A stretch of 64,000 nucleotides of DNA from Fervidibacter canadensis (GCA_041446545.1 JBGOEJ010000009.1:54990-118989); one strand, 5' to 3'. Positions 25,076 through 33,539 are shown, counted from the stretch's first letter. Numbers and translations are program-made. Notes: generated by a model not told the origin, from the sequence alone.

Positions 25076-25661
25076 CTACGCCGTGCAAGGAGAACCCGCT
25101 GGTCCAGCGGGTGAGTTAACGGAACGCTTTAGTGCCCACCTCCCTGAGGGACATTGGCTCGTCAGCGGTGCCCTCAATGAGGGGATGTCCACAAAAGCCG
25201 AACTCTTCCTTTGGCACAAACCTTCTTCTCATTGGCAATTTGGTATCGGCTTATTAGCCCGACCGAGGACCGTCCGTTAGATGGCGAACTACGAACTGCG
25301 CCGTCAACAGGGAACGGCGCCTTCCATAACAGTTGGGATAGGCTTGCAGGAAGTTGGTGTCGGTAATCCTGGGGGGTTTTTGACCGCCAATTGGGCGTTA
25401 ACACCTTGGTTGAAAAAGCCGTCCAGCCTTTATTGGGGCTTGGGGCGTCGCTTCACGGCGAGGGGTAAATCACTGGGCGAAGGATGGGTGCCTCTCTTCG
25501 GCGCTTCTGTCCAAGTGCTTAAAGGGGTTTCGGCGACGGTGCAGATGGACGGGCGAAAGTGGCATGGGGTTTTGAGCGTTAAAGTAGGTGACGGGCGTGT
25601 TGGCTTGTTCGCCTTTAAGTTCAAGACACTGGGCATCTTGATGGGTTGGCGGCGAGAATGA
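25065..25661 (+). pseudogene. 5'-truncated, nonsense-interrupted beta-rich envelope protein
   Basis: The frame runs from a TGA at 25062 to a stop at 25659-25661 and is interrupted by an in-frame TAG at 25278-25280 that directly precedes an ATG. Segments either side look like one protein with alternating hydrophobic strands (ELFLWHKPSSHWQFGIGLLA, then SSLYWGLGRRFTARGK and GASVQVLKGVSATVQMDGRK), suggesting an outer-membrane barrel; this is inference and I do not recognise the family. The beginning (AGYAVQGEPAG) looks like the end of a signal peptide, so mainly the leader seems lost. Confidence 0.55.
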
Positions 25662-25672
25662 AATTGCTGCAC

Positions 25673-26476
25673 TCACGGCAAACCCAATTTGGCACGAATG
25701 ATGGCTCGCACTTGTTCGGCAGTGCGCAAAGCCTCTTCAGCATCTTGATGTGTCGCCCAAAAGCCACGATAGCGAGTGATGACGGCATACTGCGATAACT
25801 TCTGCAACTGCGGGCGCAACGGGTCAAGTTCAGGCAGCAAGCCACCCCTTAAGTCCAGCAGTTCAACTAAGTCATGTGTCTTTGAAAACATGATGCTGTG
25901 TTCTTCCAGAAACGCCTTCAAGTATTTCTCGGCGCATTGCTGGGCATGAAAACAGACACCATCATGGAAAGGCACTGGAGCCTGTCTCAACCACTGAGCC
26001 ATCTGCCAATCTTTTTCCGCCTTCTCAACCGTTTCCACCGTCTCAGGTTTCATGCCCGTTCCCTCCCAAGGTTTTTGCTTTGCCAGCAATTCGTCAAGGG
26101 GAACAACACCTTCAGCCTCGTAAAGCACAATCCCTTCCCTCGCAATTGTCGTCACAAAGACTCCCATCCTCAACAATGAAGCCTCAAAATCCTCAGGCGA
26201 GAAAACATGGACTTGGACGGGAACACGCAAAGTTTTGCCGTGCCAAAGGATGGTCGGTCTAAGGGGGTCAATTTCCCTTTCAATTTCTCTGGCGATTTCT
26301 TGTGGTTGTCTTGCGCCAGTTTCCATGACGACGCAAAGGTCAATGTCGCTTCCCTCGTGGGCTTCCCCCCTCGCCTGCGAGCCAAACAAAATCACCCGCT
26401 GAGGATGAAATCGTTCCACGATGCGCTCCGCTATCTTGGCAATTGCTTCAAAGTTGACTTGAAGGGTTTTCGCCAT
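25673..26476 (-). CDS. Fused nucleotidyltransferase-HEPN protein (MNT-HEPN type)
   Basis: The 267-residue protein joins two domains usually encoded by adjacent genes. Residues 1-110 are a minimal nucleotidyltransferase with VILFGSQARGEAHEGSDIDLCVV (G-S motif at 32-33, metal Asp44 and Asp46). Residues about 145-262 are a HEPN domain (FHAQQCAEKYLKAFLEEHSI, KTHDLVELL, ITRYRGFWATHQDAEEAL). In MNT/HEPN toxin-antitoxin modules the MNT protein AMPylates and silences the HEPN ribonuclease. Fusion in one chain implies self-modification or a different role. ATG 26476 begins MAKTLQVNFEAIAK. It is 10 bases or so from the pseudogene end downstream and 42 bases from purD upstream. Confidence 0.82.
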   Translation of the reverse strand: MAKTLQVNFEAIAKIAERIVERFHPQRVILFGSQARGEAHEGSDIDLCVVMETGARQPQEIAREIEREIDPLRPTILWHGKTLRVPVQVHVFSPEDFEASLLRMGVFVTTIAREGIVLYEAEGVVPLDELLAKQKPWEGTGMKPETVETVEKAEKDWQMAQWLRQAPVPFHDGVCFHAQQCAEKYLKAFLEEHSIMFSKTHDLVELLDLRGGLLPELDPLRPQLQKLSQYAVITRYRGFWATHQDAEEALRTAEQVRAIIRAKLGLP

Positions 26477-26518
26477 GCTACCTTCCCCATCAGGGATTTT
26501 AGCCCCTCAAATTTTCGC

Positions 26519-27781
26519 CTACAACTTCGGTCTGATGTCCCGACGGTAGTGAGCGCCTTCAAAGTGAATTTTGCCGACGGCTCGGTAGACTTTCTCGGTC
26601 GCTTCAGCGAAATCCTTGCCGACGGCAGTTACGCCCAAAACTCGTCCGCCTGAAGTCACCAACTGTCCATCCCGCAAAGCCGTGCCTGCATGGAAGACGA
26701 TAACGCCTTCTTCCCTTTCGGCTTCCTCAACGCCCGTGATGACTTTACCCTTCTCGTAAGCATTAGGGTAGCCTGCTGATGCCATCACGACACAAATGCA
26801 GGCGCCATGACGCCATCTAACTTCAACTTCGTGTAGCCGCTCATCAATGACCGCCTCACAAATTTCCACCAAATCGCCGTCAAGCAACGGCAAAACGGCT
26901 TGCGTTTCTGGGTCACCGAAGCGGCAGTTGAACTCCAGCACCTTCGGTCCGTCCTTCGCGAGCATCAAGCCGCCATAAAGCACGCCTTTGTATGGGCGAC
27001 CTTCCGCCGCCAAAGCGGTGATGGTCGGCTTCATAATCGTCTCCACGATCTCGTCGTAAAGCGCCGCATTAATGTCAGGAACGGGGCAATAAGCGCCCAT
27101 GCCACCTGTGTTTGGACCTTGGTCGTTGTCAAGCAAACGCTTGTGGTCACGGGATGGAGGCATCGGCTTGACAGTATGTCCATCTGTGAAGACCATGACC
27201 GACGCCTCGCGCCCCGTCAAAAACTCCTCCACGACGATGCGGTTTCCTGCGTCGCCGAATTCCCTCTCCACCATGATGCGGTCAACGGCGCGCAAGGCTT
27301 CGTTCAGCGTCATGCAAACGATGCTCCCTTTGCCTGCTGCCAACCCTTCCGCTTTGACGACGATGGGTGCACCTTGTCGGCGGATGTAACTTTTTGCTTC
27401 GTTGGGGTTGTCAAAAGTGGCGAACTTTGGCGAAGGGATGCGCCACTTAGCCAAAAGTTGACGGCAAAAAACTTTGCTGCCCTCAATTTCTGCGGCAAAT
27501 TTAGTCGGTCCGAAAATGCGCAGCCCCTGTCGCTGAAACTCGTCCACGATGCCAGCGCACAACGGCGCTTCGGGTCCGACGACCGTCAAGTCAATGCCTT
27601 CCCGCTGAGCGAAATCCGCCAGTGCGGAAATATCCTCAGCGCTTATCGGCACGCACTGAGCCAACTTTTCAATGCCCGCATTACCCGGCGCGCAAAAAAT
27701 GTGACTGACCCTTGGACTTTGAGCAAGTTTCCACACCAACGCATGTTCCCGTCCGCCACCACCGACGACGAAGATTTTCAT
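26519..27781 (-). CDS. purD: Phosphoribosylamine-glycine ligase
   Basis: The 420-residue protein makes glycinamide ribonucleotide in purine synthesis. It has the N-terminal VVGGGGREHALVWKLA, the ATP-grasp lid and loop PIVVKAEGLAAGKG, VVEEFLTGREASVMVFTDG, GPNTGGMGAY, and LEFNCRFGDPETQAVLPLL with metal-binding Glu and Asn. Length is normal. ATG 27781 is chosen for the KIFVVGGGG start and the AAAGGAGGGG site 10 bases upstream; the frame extends further to 27856 without a conserved match. No other pur gene is nearby. Confidence 0.95.
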   Translation of the reverse strand: MKIFVVGGGGREHALVWKLAQSPRVSHIFCAPGNAGIEKLAQCVPISAEDISALADFAQREGIDLTVVGPEAPLCAGIVDEFQRQGLRIFGPTKFAAEIEGSKVFCRQLLAKWRIPSPKFATFDNPNEAKSYIRRQGAPIVVKAEGLAAGKGSIVCMTLNEALRAVDRIMVEREFGDAGNRIVVEEFLTGREASVMVFTDGHTVKPMPPSRDHKRLLDNDQGPNTGGMGAYCPVPDINAALYDEIVETIMKPTITALAAEGRPYKGVLYGGLMLAKDGPKVLEFNCRFGDPETQAVLPLLDGDLVEICEAVIDERLHEVEVRWRHGACICVVMASAGYPNAYEKGKVITGVEEAEREEGVIVFHAGTALRDGQLVTSGGRVLGVTAVGKDFAEATEKVYRAVGKIHFEGAHYRRDIRPKL

Positions 27782-27873
27782 TTTGTTAATTCCCCTCCTT
27801 TCCTTGCAGACCCATGTATCCGCCCGCAGCATAACTTTGATACTGCAACCGAGCACTAAAGGGGGGACATCTC

Positions 27874-28140
27874 ATGCAGTTGCAGCCTGGCGGGCTTATT
27901 GCGTGGCTTTTGGTCGGCGTCATTGCTGGTTGGCTCGCCGAACAAATTACTGGGCGGCAACAAGGGTTGTTGGGAAACCTAATTCTCGGATTGATAGGTG
28001 CTTTCGTAGGCGGTCTTGTGTTCAGTCTCTTGGGCGTGCATGGGACAGCAGGCTTTTTAGGGAGCATCGTCGTCGCCACCATCGGTGCTGTCATCCTCAT
28101 CGCCCTCGGTCGCCTCTTCATGGGTGGACGGACAGGTTAG
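27874..28140 (+). CDS. GlsB/YeaQ/YmgE-type stress membrane protein
   Basis: The 88-residue protein has three glycine-rich membrane helices (IAWLLVGVIAGWLAEQITG, GLLGNLILGLIGAFVGGLVF, GSIVVATIGAVILIALGRLF), the layout of the transglycosylase-associated/GlsB family. Members are small inner-membrane proteins induced by stress; the molecular role is unknown. AAAGGGGGG precedes the ATG. It is divergent from purD. Confidence 0.88.
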   Translation: MQLQPGGLIAWLLVGVIAGWLAEQITGRQQGLLGNLILGLIGAFVGGLVFSLLGVHGTAGFLGSIVVATIGAVILIALGRLFMGGRTG

Positions 28141-28187
28141 GGCGGTCAGGGAAACCCGCAAGTCGTTAAGGACGATCCTACCGTCCT

Positions 28188-28253
28188 TCAGACTTTGCCC
28201 AACGCCTTCAACACCTTATCGGGCGTGATGGGCAAACTGGTGATGCGGGCGCC
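28188..28253 (-). pseudogene. Second copy of the 3' end of the xanthine dehydrogenase-type large subunit gene
   Basis: The reverse strand reads GARITSLPITPDKVLKALG-KV then TGA. This matches the last residues of the large-subunit gene ending at 28804 (GVRITSLPITPDKVLAALG-KVKA). Thirty bases are identical and the flanks are diverged. The fragment has no start and no upstream homology beyond a few codons. It lies just downstream of the DUF2283 gene. Confidence 0.75.
28219..28248. repeat. Direct repeat, left copy (30 bp identical)
   Basis: The 30-base string at this position is identical to 28841-28870. Similarity continues with mismatches for about 30 bases to the left and five to the right. 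The two copies flank the DUF2283/DUF4258 gene pair. Confidence 0.9.
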
Positions 28254-28274
28254 AACGAGAGGCTTTGACTTTCT

Positions 28275-28508
28275 TCACTCTTTTGCAGCATGGGTGACGG
28301 CAACTAAGGCGATGTCTTCCAAGATAACCCGGCGAAATACTTCCGGGTCGCCGATACGCTTTCGGGCATCAAGAATTTCAATCCCTGCAATACGTCCATC
28401 GGGGGCATAGTCTATGGCTATCCCCTCTGCCACCTGTTGCGTCGTCACCGTCGTCTCAAGGAAGCGGATGTAAAGGGCATCCACTTCGGCATCGTAAGTG
28501 ATGCGCAT
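28275..28508 (-). CDS. DUF2283 protein
   Basis: The 77-residue protein is a typical DUF2283 member: MRITYDAEVDALYIRFLE, then VAEGIAIDYAPDGRIAGIEILDARKR. It follows a DUF4258 gene by 15 bases on the same strand. DUF4258-DUF2283 pairs are widespread and have a toxin-antitoxin-like arrangement, with DUF2283 as presumed antitoxin, but activity is not established. GGTGAGAAACG precedes the ATG. Confidence 0.85.
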   Translation of the reverse strand: MRITYDAEVDALYIRFLETTVTTQQVAEGIAIDYAPDGRIAGIEILDARKRIGDPEVFRRVILEDIALVAVTHAAKE

Positions 28509-28523
28509 CGTTTCTCACCTCGC

Positions 28524-28793
28524 TCAGTAGTAGTAGACATAGACCGTAATGACCACAATTTCGTCCTGTTCCTCCACGAAGATTGGACGCACCTGCTTCG
28601 TTACGTAAAACCGACCATTCCATTCCCTACCGTAGGGAAACTCCCTAAGGCATTGCCATCTCCCCAACTCTGCAGGCTCCCAAGGAGAAGATAGGATGGC
28701 TTCTTCAACCTCCTGCTCTGTTGCGCCCCGATATCGCATTTGCTCACGAGCGTGGGCGGAAAATTTGACAGGCTTCGCTCCCCTTTCGTGCAT
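28524..28793 (-). CDS. DUF4258 protein (putative toxin partner)
   Basis: The 89-residue protein has the DUF4258 opening VKFSAHAREQMRYRGATEQEVEEAIL and the beta-rich end GRFYVTKQVRPIFVEEQDEIVVITVYVYYY, related in shape to RelE/BrnT-like small folds. An AGGAGG site overlaps the stop codon of the upstream large-subunit gene and serves one of two adjacent ATGs (28796 or 28793; the second has better spacing). The pair is thus translationally close to the hydroxylase operon. Confidence 0.82.
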   Translation of the reverse strand: MHERGAKPVKFSAHAREQMRYRGATEQEVEEAILSSPWEPAELGRWQCLREFPYGREWNGRFYVTKQVRPIFVEEQDEIVVITVYVYYY

Positions 28794-28803
28794 CATATCC
28801 TCC

Positions 28804-30930
28804 TCAAGCCTTAACCTTCCCCAAGGCTGCCAGAACTTTGTCGGGCGTGATGGGCAAACTGGTGATGCGGACGCCTAAGGCGTTGGCGACGGCGTTAGCG
28901 ATGGCGGCAGCGGTCGGGATGATGGGCGGTTCGCCTAATCCGATAACGCCTCGTTCGGGCATGTCCAACAAGATGGCTTCAATTTCGGGGATTTCCAGCG
29001 AACCAGCGATTTTGTAGTTCTCCATGTCGGCGTTGACCATGCGCCCCGTTTGCTTGTCCATGATGCGCCCTTCTAAAAGGGCGAAACTGAGCCCTTGCAC
29101 GACGCCGCCAATAATTTGCCCTTCTGCTGTCAAGCGGTTGATGACGCGCCCGCAATCGTGGACGGCAACGATTTTGATGACCCGCACTTCGCCCGTTTCC
29201 GTGTCCACTTCCACTTCGGCAAATTGCACGCCGCCGACTCCCGAACCCGTCATCCCACGCCGCCATTCGCCCCGCTCGCTGATCAAATCCGTCGAAAGCA
29301 ACTTTGTCGCTTCTTCCCAACGCATGCCCTTTTGGGGGTTGTCACGGACAAAGATGCGTCCGCCCCGTGCGGTCAATTGGTCGGCAGGAACGCCCAACTT
29401 TTGGGCAACGATGTCCAGCAACCGACGCAGGGCTTTTTCGGCGGCGTCGTAAACAGCGGGATAAACAGACGCCGCTGTCGTGCTGCCTCCACTGCCACCA
29501 GAGCGTCCCAAACGGGTGTCACCGATGTAAACGACAAACTTGTCGCTGCGAAGAAACTCAGGGGTCAAGCCCAAGGCTTCGGCAGCCGCGATGCCGACGA
29601 CGGTGCGCGTTCCCGTGCCGATGTCTTGCGTGCCCAAAAGGACTTCCACTGTGCCGTTGCGATGGATGCGAACTTCCGCTTGCGAACCTGGACCGCCTCC
29701 ACCGCCCCAAGCCGAAGCGGCACAACCCAAACCTCGCCGTTTGACGCCCGTCTGGGAGCCCCAAGGCTGCCATTTCTGCTTCCAACCGATGCGCTCCGCT
29801 CCGATTTGCCACTCTTTCCGACGGATTTCGTTGGGGTCATTTTTGATGCGCAATTCAACGGGGTCAATGCCCAGCGCTCGCGCCAATTCGTCAATGGCGC
29901 TTTCTACACCGAAAACGGCTTGCGGGTGTTTGGGGGCTCGCAGGGGCGCACTCGGTCCTGCGTTGGTGAAGACATCCACATGCTCCGTGTAACCGTGCGG
30001 GAAGCGATAGTAGGGACCTGGCAAGTCGGCGCCGCCGCCGACACCGCCCGTCCCATAGGAGCGCCGATAAAAAGCGACAAAAGTGCCGTCTCTTTTGGCA
30101 CCGATGCGGATGTGTTGAACCGAGTCAGGGTTGTTGCCTGTCGTCAGGAACACTTCTTGGCGAGACAGGATGAGTTTGACAGGCAAGCCACCCGCCATCT
30201 TGCTCAATCGGGCAGCGATGGGGACATGTTGGTGCATCCAAAGTTTGCTGCCAAAGCCACCGCCCATGTATTCGCAAATGACCCGCACTTTTTCGGGTGG
30301 CAGTTGAACTTCACGGGCGAGGCTATCGCGGACGGCGAAAAGCACTTGGGTGCTGTCAAAGGCTAAAACTCGGTCGGACGCTTCCCAACCGACGACGCTA
30401 CCGTGGGCTTCCAAAGGCGTGTGAATTTGAACGGGGGTTCGGACAGTAACTTCTGCGGTGACTTCTGCCTCTTTGAAGCCATCTTCCCCTGCACCCCAAC
30501 GATTGACGCGAGGCGAACCTCGCTGTCCTTTTTCGTATGCTCGGTCGGTGTCCACTTCAAAGGGCAAGGGCTCATACTCAACTTCAATGAGCCGCAAAGC
30601 ATCTTCAGCGATTTCTTCAGAGTCGGCGGCGACGGCGGCGATGGCTTCTCCTGCGTAGCGCAACTCCGCTCCTTCCCCTGCAATCACGAGGACTGCCCGC
30701 ACGCCCGGCAGTTTTTCGGCTTTGCTGATGTCAATGCGTCGGACGCGGGCATGGGGAAGAGGACAGCGCAAGATTTTACCGAAGAGCAACTTCTTCCAGA
30801 CAGGTTTGCCCGCATAGCGGTTAGCGTCGGGCAAATTGATGTCGGCAGTGTATTTCGCCTGACCTGTCACCTTTGCGATCGCATCCAATCGGGGGATGCG
30901 TTGTCCTGTCACGCCACTTTGCGCAGCCAT
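28804..30930 (-). CDS. Xanthine dehydrogenase-family molybdopterin-binding subunit
   Basis: The 708-residue large subunit of a molybdenum hydroxylase. It has the ab-hammerhead start (TGQAKYTADINLPD), the GGGFGSK motif of the molybdopterin-binding part, LRAPKHPQAVFGVESAIDELA, GTQDIGTGTRTVVGIAAAEALG, GRSGGSGGST, and the active-site GEPPIIPTAAAIANAVANALG whose Glu is the catalytic base. No Tat signal is present; it would be exported together with the 2Fe-2S subunit. Substrate (purine, aldehyde or other) is not evident. It is 36 bases downstream of the Uma2 gene. Confidence 0.92.
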   Translation of the reverse strand: MAAQSGVTGQRIPRLDAIAKVTGQAKYTADINLPDANRYAGKPVWKKLLFGKILRCPLPHARVRRIDISKAEKLPGVRAVLVIAGEGAELRYAGEAIAAVAADSEEIAEDALRLIEVEYEPLPFEVDTDRAYEKGQRGSPRVNRWGAGEDGFKEAEVTAEVTVRTPVQIHTPLEAHGSVVGWEASDRVLAFDSTQVLFAVRDSLAREVQLPPEKVRVICEYMGGGFGSKLWMHQHVPIAARLSKMAGGLPVKLILSRQEVFLTTGNNPDSVQHIRIGAKRDGTFVAFYRRSYGTGGVGGGADLPGPYYRFPHGYTEHVDVFTNAGPSAPLRAPKHPQAVFGVESAIDELARALGIDPVELRIKNDPNEIRRKEWQIGAERIGWKQKWQPWGSQTGVKRRGLGCAASAWGGGGGPGSQAEVRIHRNGTVEVLLGTQDIGTGTRTVVGIAAAEALGLTPEFLRSDKFVVYIGDTRLGRSGGSGGSTTAASVYPAVYDAAEKALRRLLDIVAQKLGVPADQLTARGGRIFVRDNPQKGMRWEEATKLLSTDLISERGEWRRGMTGSGVGGVQFAEVEVDTETGEVRVIKIVAVHDCGRVINRLTAEGQIIGGVVQGLSFALLEGRIMDKQTGRMVNADMENYKIAGSLEIPEIEAILLDMPERGVIGLGEPPIIPTAAAIANAVANALGVRITSLPITPDKVLAALGKVKA
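28841..28870. repeat. Direct repeat, right copy (30 bp identical)
   Basis: This copy lies inside the 3' end of the intact large-subunit gene. It is identical to 28219-28248. Confidence 0.9.
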
Positions 30931-30966
30931 CGTTTAACTTCCCTCCTTCAAGCGAACCTTGTCGGT

Positions 30967-31620
30967 TCAGCGGGAAGAGGGCGGGCTACCCAGCAACCGC
31001 TGAACCGTTTCCCACGCATTGGGCAACGGCTTTTGAAAGAGCCATTCTACGCGCAGCCAGAAACCATCCACAACCTTTGAACGCAGGACGCCCTTGCGCA
31101 TCGTCCGAACCTCATAATTGCCGTCCCTCTTCCACAAGATACGCACCTGCTTTTTTGTCAAGTCAATGAACCACATTTCAGGGACGCCAATGCTTCGGTA
31201 ATCGGCTTCCAAAGCCAGAAGACGGGAAAGGGTGTCGGAGGGAGAAAGGATTTCCACGACCAAATCGGGCGTCCCGAAGATGCCGTCTTCCTGAACGATG
31301 TCGGCGTGTTCGGCTCGGACGAAAAGGAGGTCGGGCAGTCGGGCGCGGTGCAAAGAGATGCGCACGGGCGTCCGCGAGCCCCGAACGATGCCCAACCTGA
31401 ATGCCTCCACATAAGCCACGAGCACAAAGAGCAGCCAGCGAAACAGGTCCTCGTGGATATCTTTGGCAGCCATGAGAGGAATCACCATCCCATCCACGAG
31501 TTCCACTGCCTCATCCTCGCCGAACAACGCCACGAACTCGTCAAAAGTCAAGGGACGGGGTGGGAGCAGGATTCTCCGCTCTTCCCGAACTTCGGTCAAT
31601 GCCAGTGACGAGCGAGCCAT
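30967..31620 (-). CDS. Uma2-family (DUF820) putative endonuclease
   Basis: The 217-residue protein has the PD-(D/E)XK-like DUF820 pattern: LTFDEFVALFGEDEAVELVDGMVI, RLPDLLFVRAEHAD, GTPDLVVEILSPSDTLSRLLALEADYRSIGVPEMWFIDL. The Asp of PDLVVEILSPS and the following Glu are the expected metal ligands. Uma2 proteins are very numerous in Cyanobacteria and other phyla; their target is unknown. It sits between the two subunit genes of the hydroxylase, only five bases after the 2Fe-2S stop. ATG 31620 is preferred over GTG 31629. Confidence 0.82.
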   Translation of the reverse strand: MARSSLALTEVREERRILLPPRPLTFDEFVALFGEDEAVELVDGMVIPLMAAKDIHEDLFRWLLFVLVAYVEAFRLGIVRGSRTPVRISLHRARLPDLLFVRAEHADIVQEDGIFGTPDLVVEILSPSDTLSRLLALEADYRSIGVPEMWFIDLTKKQVRILWKRDGNYEVRTMRKGVLRSKVVDGFWLRVEWLFQKPLPNAWETVQRLLGSPPSSR

Positions 31621-31634
31621 GACTGCCACCGTCC

Positions 31635-32270
31635 TTAAGCGCCGCCTCGTAAGCGTTTGGCGGCATCCAACACTGCCTCAAAGATGCGGGGATAAACGCC
31701 GCAGCGGCAAATGTTGCCTGACAAAGCGACCTTCACTTCCTCAGGTGTGGGATTTTTGTTCTCGTTGAGCAAGCCGACGGCTGCCATGATGAAGCCGGGG
31801 ATGCAAAAGCCACATTGCATAGCGTCGTGTTCAATGAAGGCTTCTTGGACGGGATGGAGTTTGCCGCCTTTCGCTAACCCTTCAACGGTCACGATGTCAT
31901 GCCCTTGGGCGTCCACCGCCAGCACCAAGCAGGAATAAACGGGCTTGCCGTCCATCAGGACGGTGCACGCACCACACTGCCCTCGGTCGCAGACTTTTTT
32001 AGCACCTGTCAAGTTGAGATGATTGCGAAGGGCATCCAGCAAGGTCACGCAAGGCTCTAATTGAAGGCGGTAGGTCTTACCGTTGACCCGAAGGTTCACC
32101 GAAACGGTTTGGGCTTTGGGGATATGGACGGATTTGGCGGGCGCGGCTTCCGCTTCGGCACCTGGCTTGCAACCTGTCAACACTTCTGTGAGCACCGCCC
32201 CCGCCCCAGCAACTTTCAAAAACTCCCGACGCGAGACGCCCTTTCGCTCCTTCTCGCTCATCGCCTTCAT
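31635..32270 (-). CDS. Tat-exported (2Fe-2S)-binding subunit of a molybdenum hydroxylase
   Basis: The 211-residue protein begins with a twin-arginine signal (SRREFLKVAGAGAVLTEVL), followed by a ferredoxin-like cluster site CDRGQCGACTVL...YSC and a second helical cluster site QCGFCIPGFIM...NICRCG, the standard arrangement of the small subunit of xanthine dehydrogenase-type enzymes. Electrons pass from the molybdenum centre through these clusters. The Tat signal places the complex outside the cytoplasmic membrane. AAGGAG precedes the ATG at 32270 closely; ATG 32261 is an alternative. No FAD-binding subunit gene is present. Confidence 0.92.
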   Translation of the reverse strand: MKAMSEKERKGVSRREFLKVAGAGAVLTEVLTGCKPGAEAEAAPAKSVHIPKAQTVSVNLRVNGKTYRLQLEPCVTLLDALRNHLNLTGAKKVCDRGQCGACTVLMDGKPVYSCLVLAVDAQGHDIVTVEGLAKGGKLHPVQEAFIEHDAMQCGFCIPGFIMAAVGLLNENKNPTPEEVKVALSGNICRCGVYPRIFEAVLDAAKRLRGGA

Positions 32271-32333
32271 CGCTCCTTTCCTTCCAAGCGTCGCCCTGAT
32301 TATAGCGCCTTTTCTAAGGTCAATGCCGATGGC

Positions 32334-33509
32334 TCAATCGCGGCGGATAGCGACAAGACGGCGAGCATAAAGGGGCTCGGAAAGGCTGCTAATGACGACG
32401 GCATCGTGACGACCTGAAGCGTGGATGAACAACCCATTGCCGATGTAGATGCCGCAGTGGTCAATCCGCTTGCCCCGAACGGAAAAGTAAAGGCGGTCGC
32501 CAGGGCGCAAATCCGTAGGCGAAACGGGAAGCCCCACTTGGGCTTGTTCCGCAGCGGTGCGAGGTAAGCGGATGCCCCGACGGGCAAAGACTTGCTGCAC
32601 GAACGCCGAGCAATCTAACCCACTGGCAGGGGAAGTGCCGCCGTAACGGTAAGGGACGCCCAAGTAACGCATGGCATCTTGAACGACTTCTTGCTTTTGG
32701 AAATCCCCGAAAGCAGCCATCAAATCGCTCCAGTAGATGACGCGCTCAAGGCGTCGGACGGCTGTTTTGGGCACCCAACCTGTCGCCCCGTTGATCATCA
32801 ACACCCCCCACCAGTTGGGGCGCTCGTCCACGATGACCAACTGCGTGCCTTGCCCACAAAGGCTCCAGACAGGGGCATTCAAGCGGGGTGAAGAGCGAAT
32901 GGCAACGGAAGCAGCAATAACCGTGCCGACATAGCCGAAGGCGCGAGGGGAAGGTAAGGTCGGAAGGCGATGAGGAAGGGAGCGACTTTGCAAGGTTGGC
33001 TGCCTTGAAAGCAGCGAGCGGTCAGCAGAGGAAGGAGGCTCTTTCCTTACCGATTGCTCCAAGACGGGCACCATCAGCACTTGCCCAGGTGTCACCGTTA
33101 ACGAAGTTAGCCCGTTGACCTGCTGAAGGACGGAAAAAGGGACACCAAAGCGGTGGGCAATCGTGGGAAGGGTGTCGCCTGCTTGGACGGTGTAAACCCA
33201 GTAAGCGCGGGCGACGGGTCGGGAGGCGGAAGGTGGTGAAGTCTTGGAGCGTTGAGCCGAACGGCTTCGTTGAGAAGGCGTGGCGATGGGGATGAGCAAA
33301 ACTTCACCTGAACGCAAGGGTTGGTCGGCAATGAGGTTGGGGTTGACTTGAAGCAACTCACGGACGGTGATCCCAAACCGTTGGGCAATTTCGTTAGGGT
33401 GCTCGCCCTCACGAGCGGAGTAAACACGGTAAGTGACCGATTGAGCCAAAAGCACCGTTGTTAGGCTCACCAACCCAACGACGCCGATGACCCAACGCAC
33501 GGGCATCAC
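32334..33509 (-). CDS. Secreted peptidoglycan hydrolase (LysM-LysM-SH3-NlpC/P60)
   Basis: The 391-residue protein has a signal peptide (residues 1-22), two LysM domains (about 27-75 and 102-147), a Ser/Pro-rich linker, an SH3-like domain (about 190-252) and a C-terminal NlpC/P60 peptidase with Cys in GLDCSAFVQQ and His in IDHCGIYIG and FIHASGRH. It should cut stem peptides of peptidoglycan. It is 30 bases downstream of rpsI and may be read from the ribosomal cluster. Confidence 0.92.
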   Translation of the reverse strand: MMPVRWVIGVVGLVSLTTVLLAQSVTYRVYSAREGEHPNEIAQRFGITVRELLQVNPNLIADQPLRSGEVLLIPIATPSQRSRSAQRSKTSPPSASRPVARAYWVYTVQAGDTLPTIAHRFGVPFSVLQQVNGLTSLTVTPGQVLMVPVLEQSVRKEPPSSADRSLLSRQPTLQSRSLPHRLPTLPSPRAFGYVGTVIAASVAIRSSPRLNAPVWSLCGQGTQLVIVDERPNWWGVLMINGATGWVPKTAVRRLERVIYWSDLMAAFGDFQKQEVVQDAMRYLGVPYRYGGTSPASGLDCSAFVQQVFARRGIRLPRTAAEQAQVGLPVSPTDLRPGDRLYFSVRGKRIDHCGIYIGNGLFIHASGRHDAVVISSLSEPLYARRLVAIRRD

Positions 33510-33539
33510 CTGCAGAAGCGCCCCACCGCCAAAGCGAGA

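Noticed and set aside
29095..30366. A 423-residue frame antisense to the molybdenum hydroxylase large subunit
   Set aside because: The opposite frame has all family motifs; long antisense frames are expected in GC-rich coding DNA.
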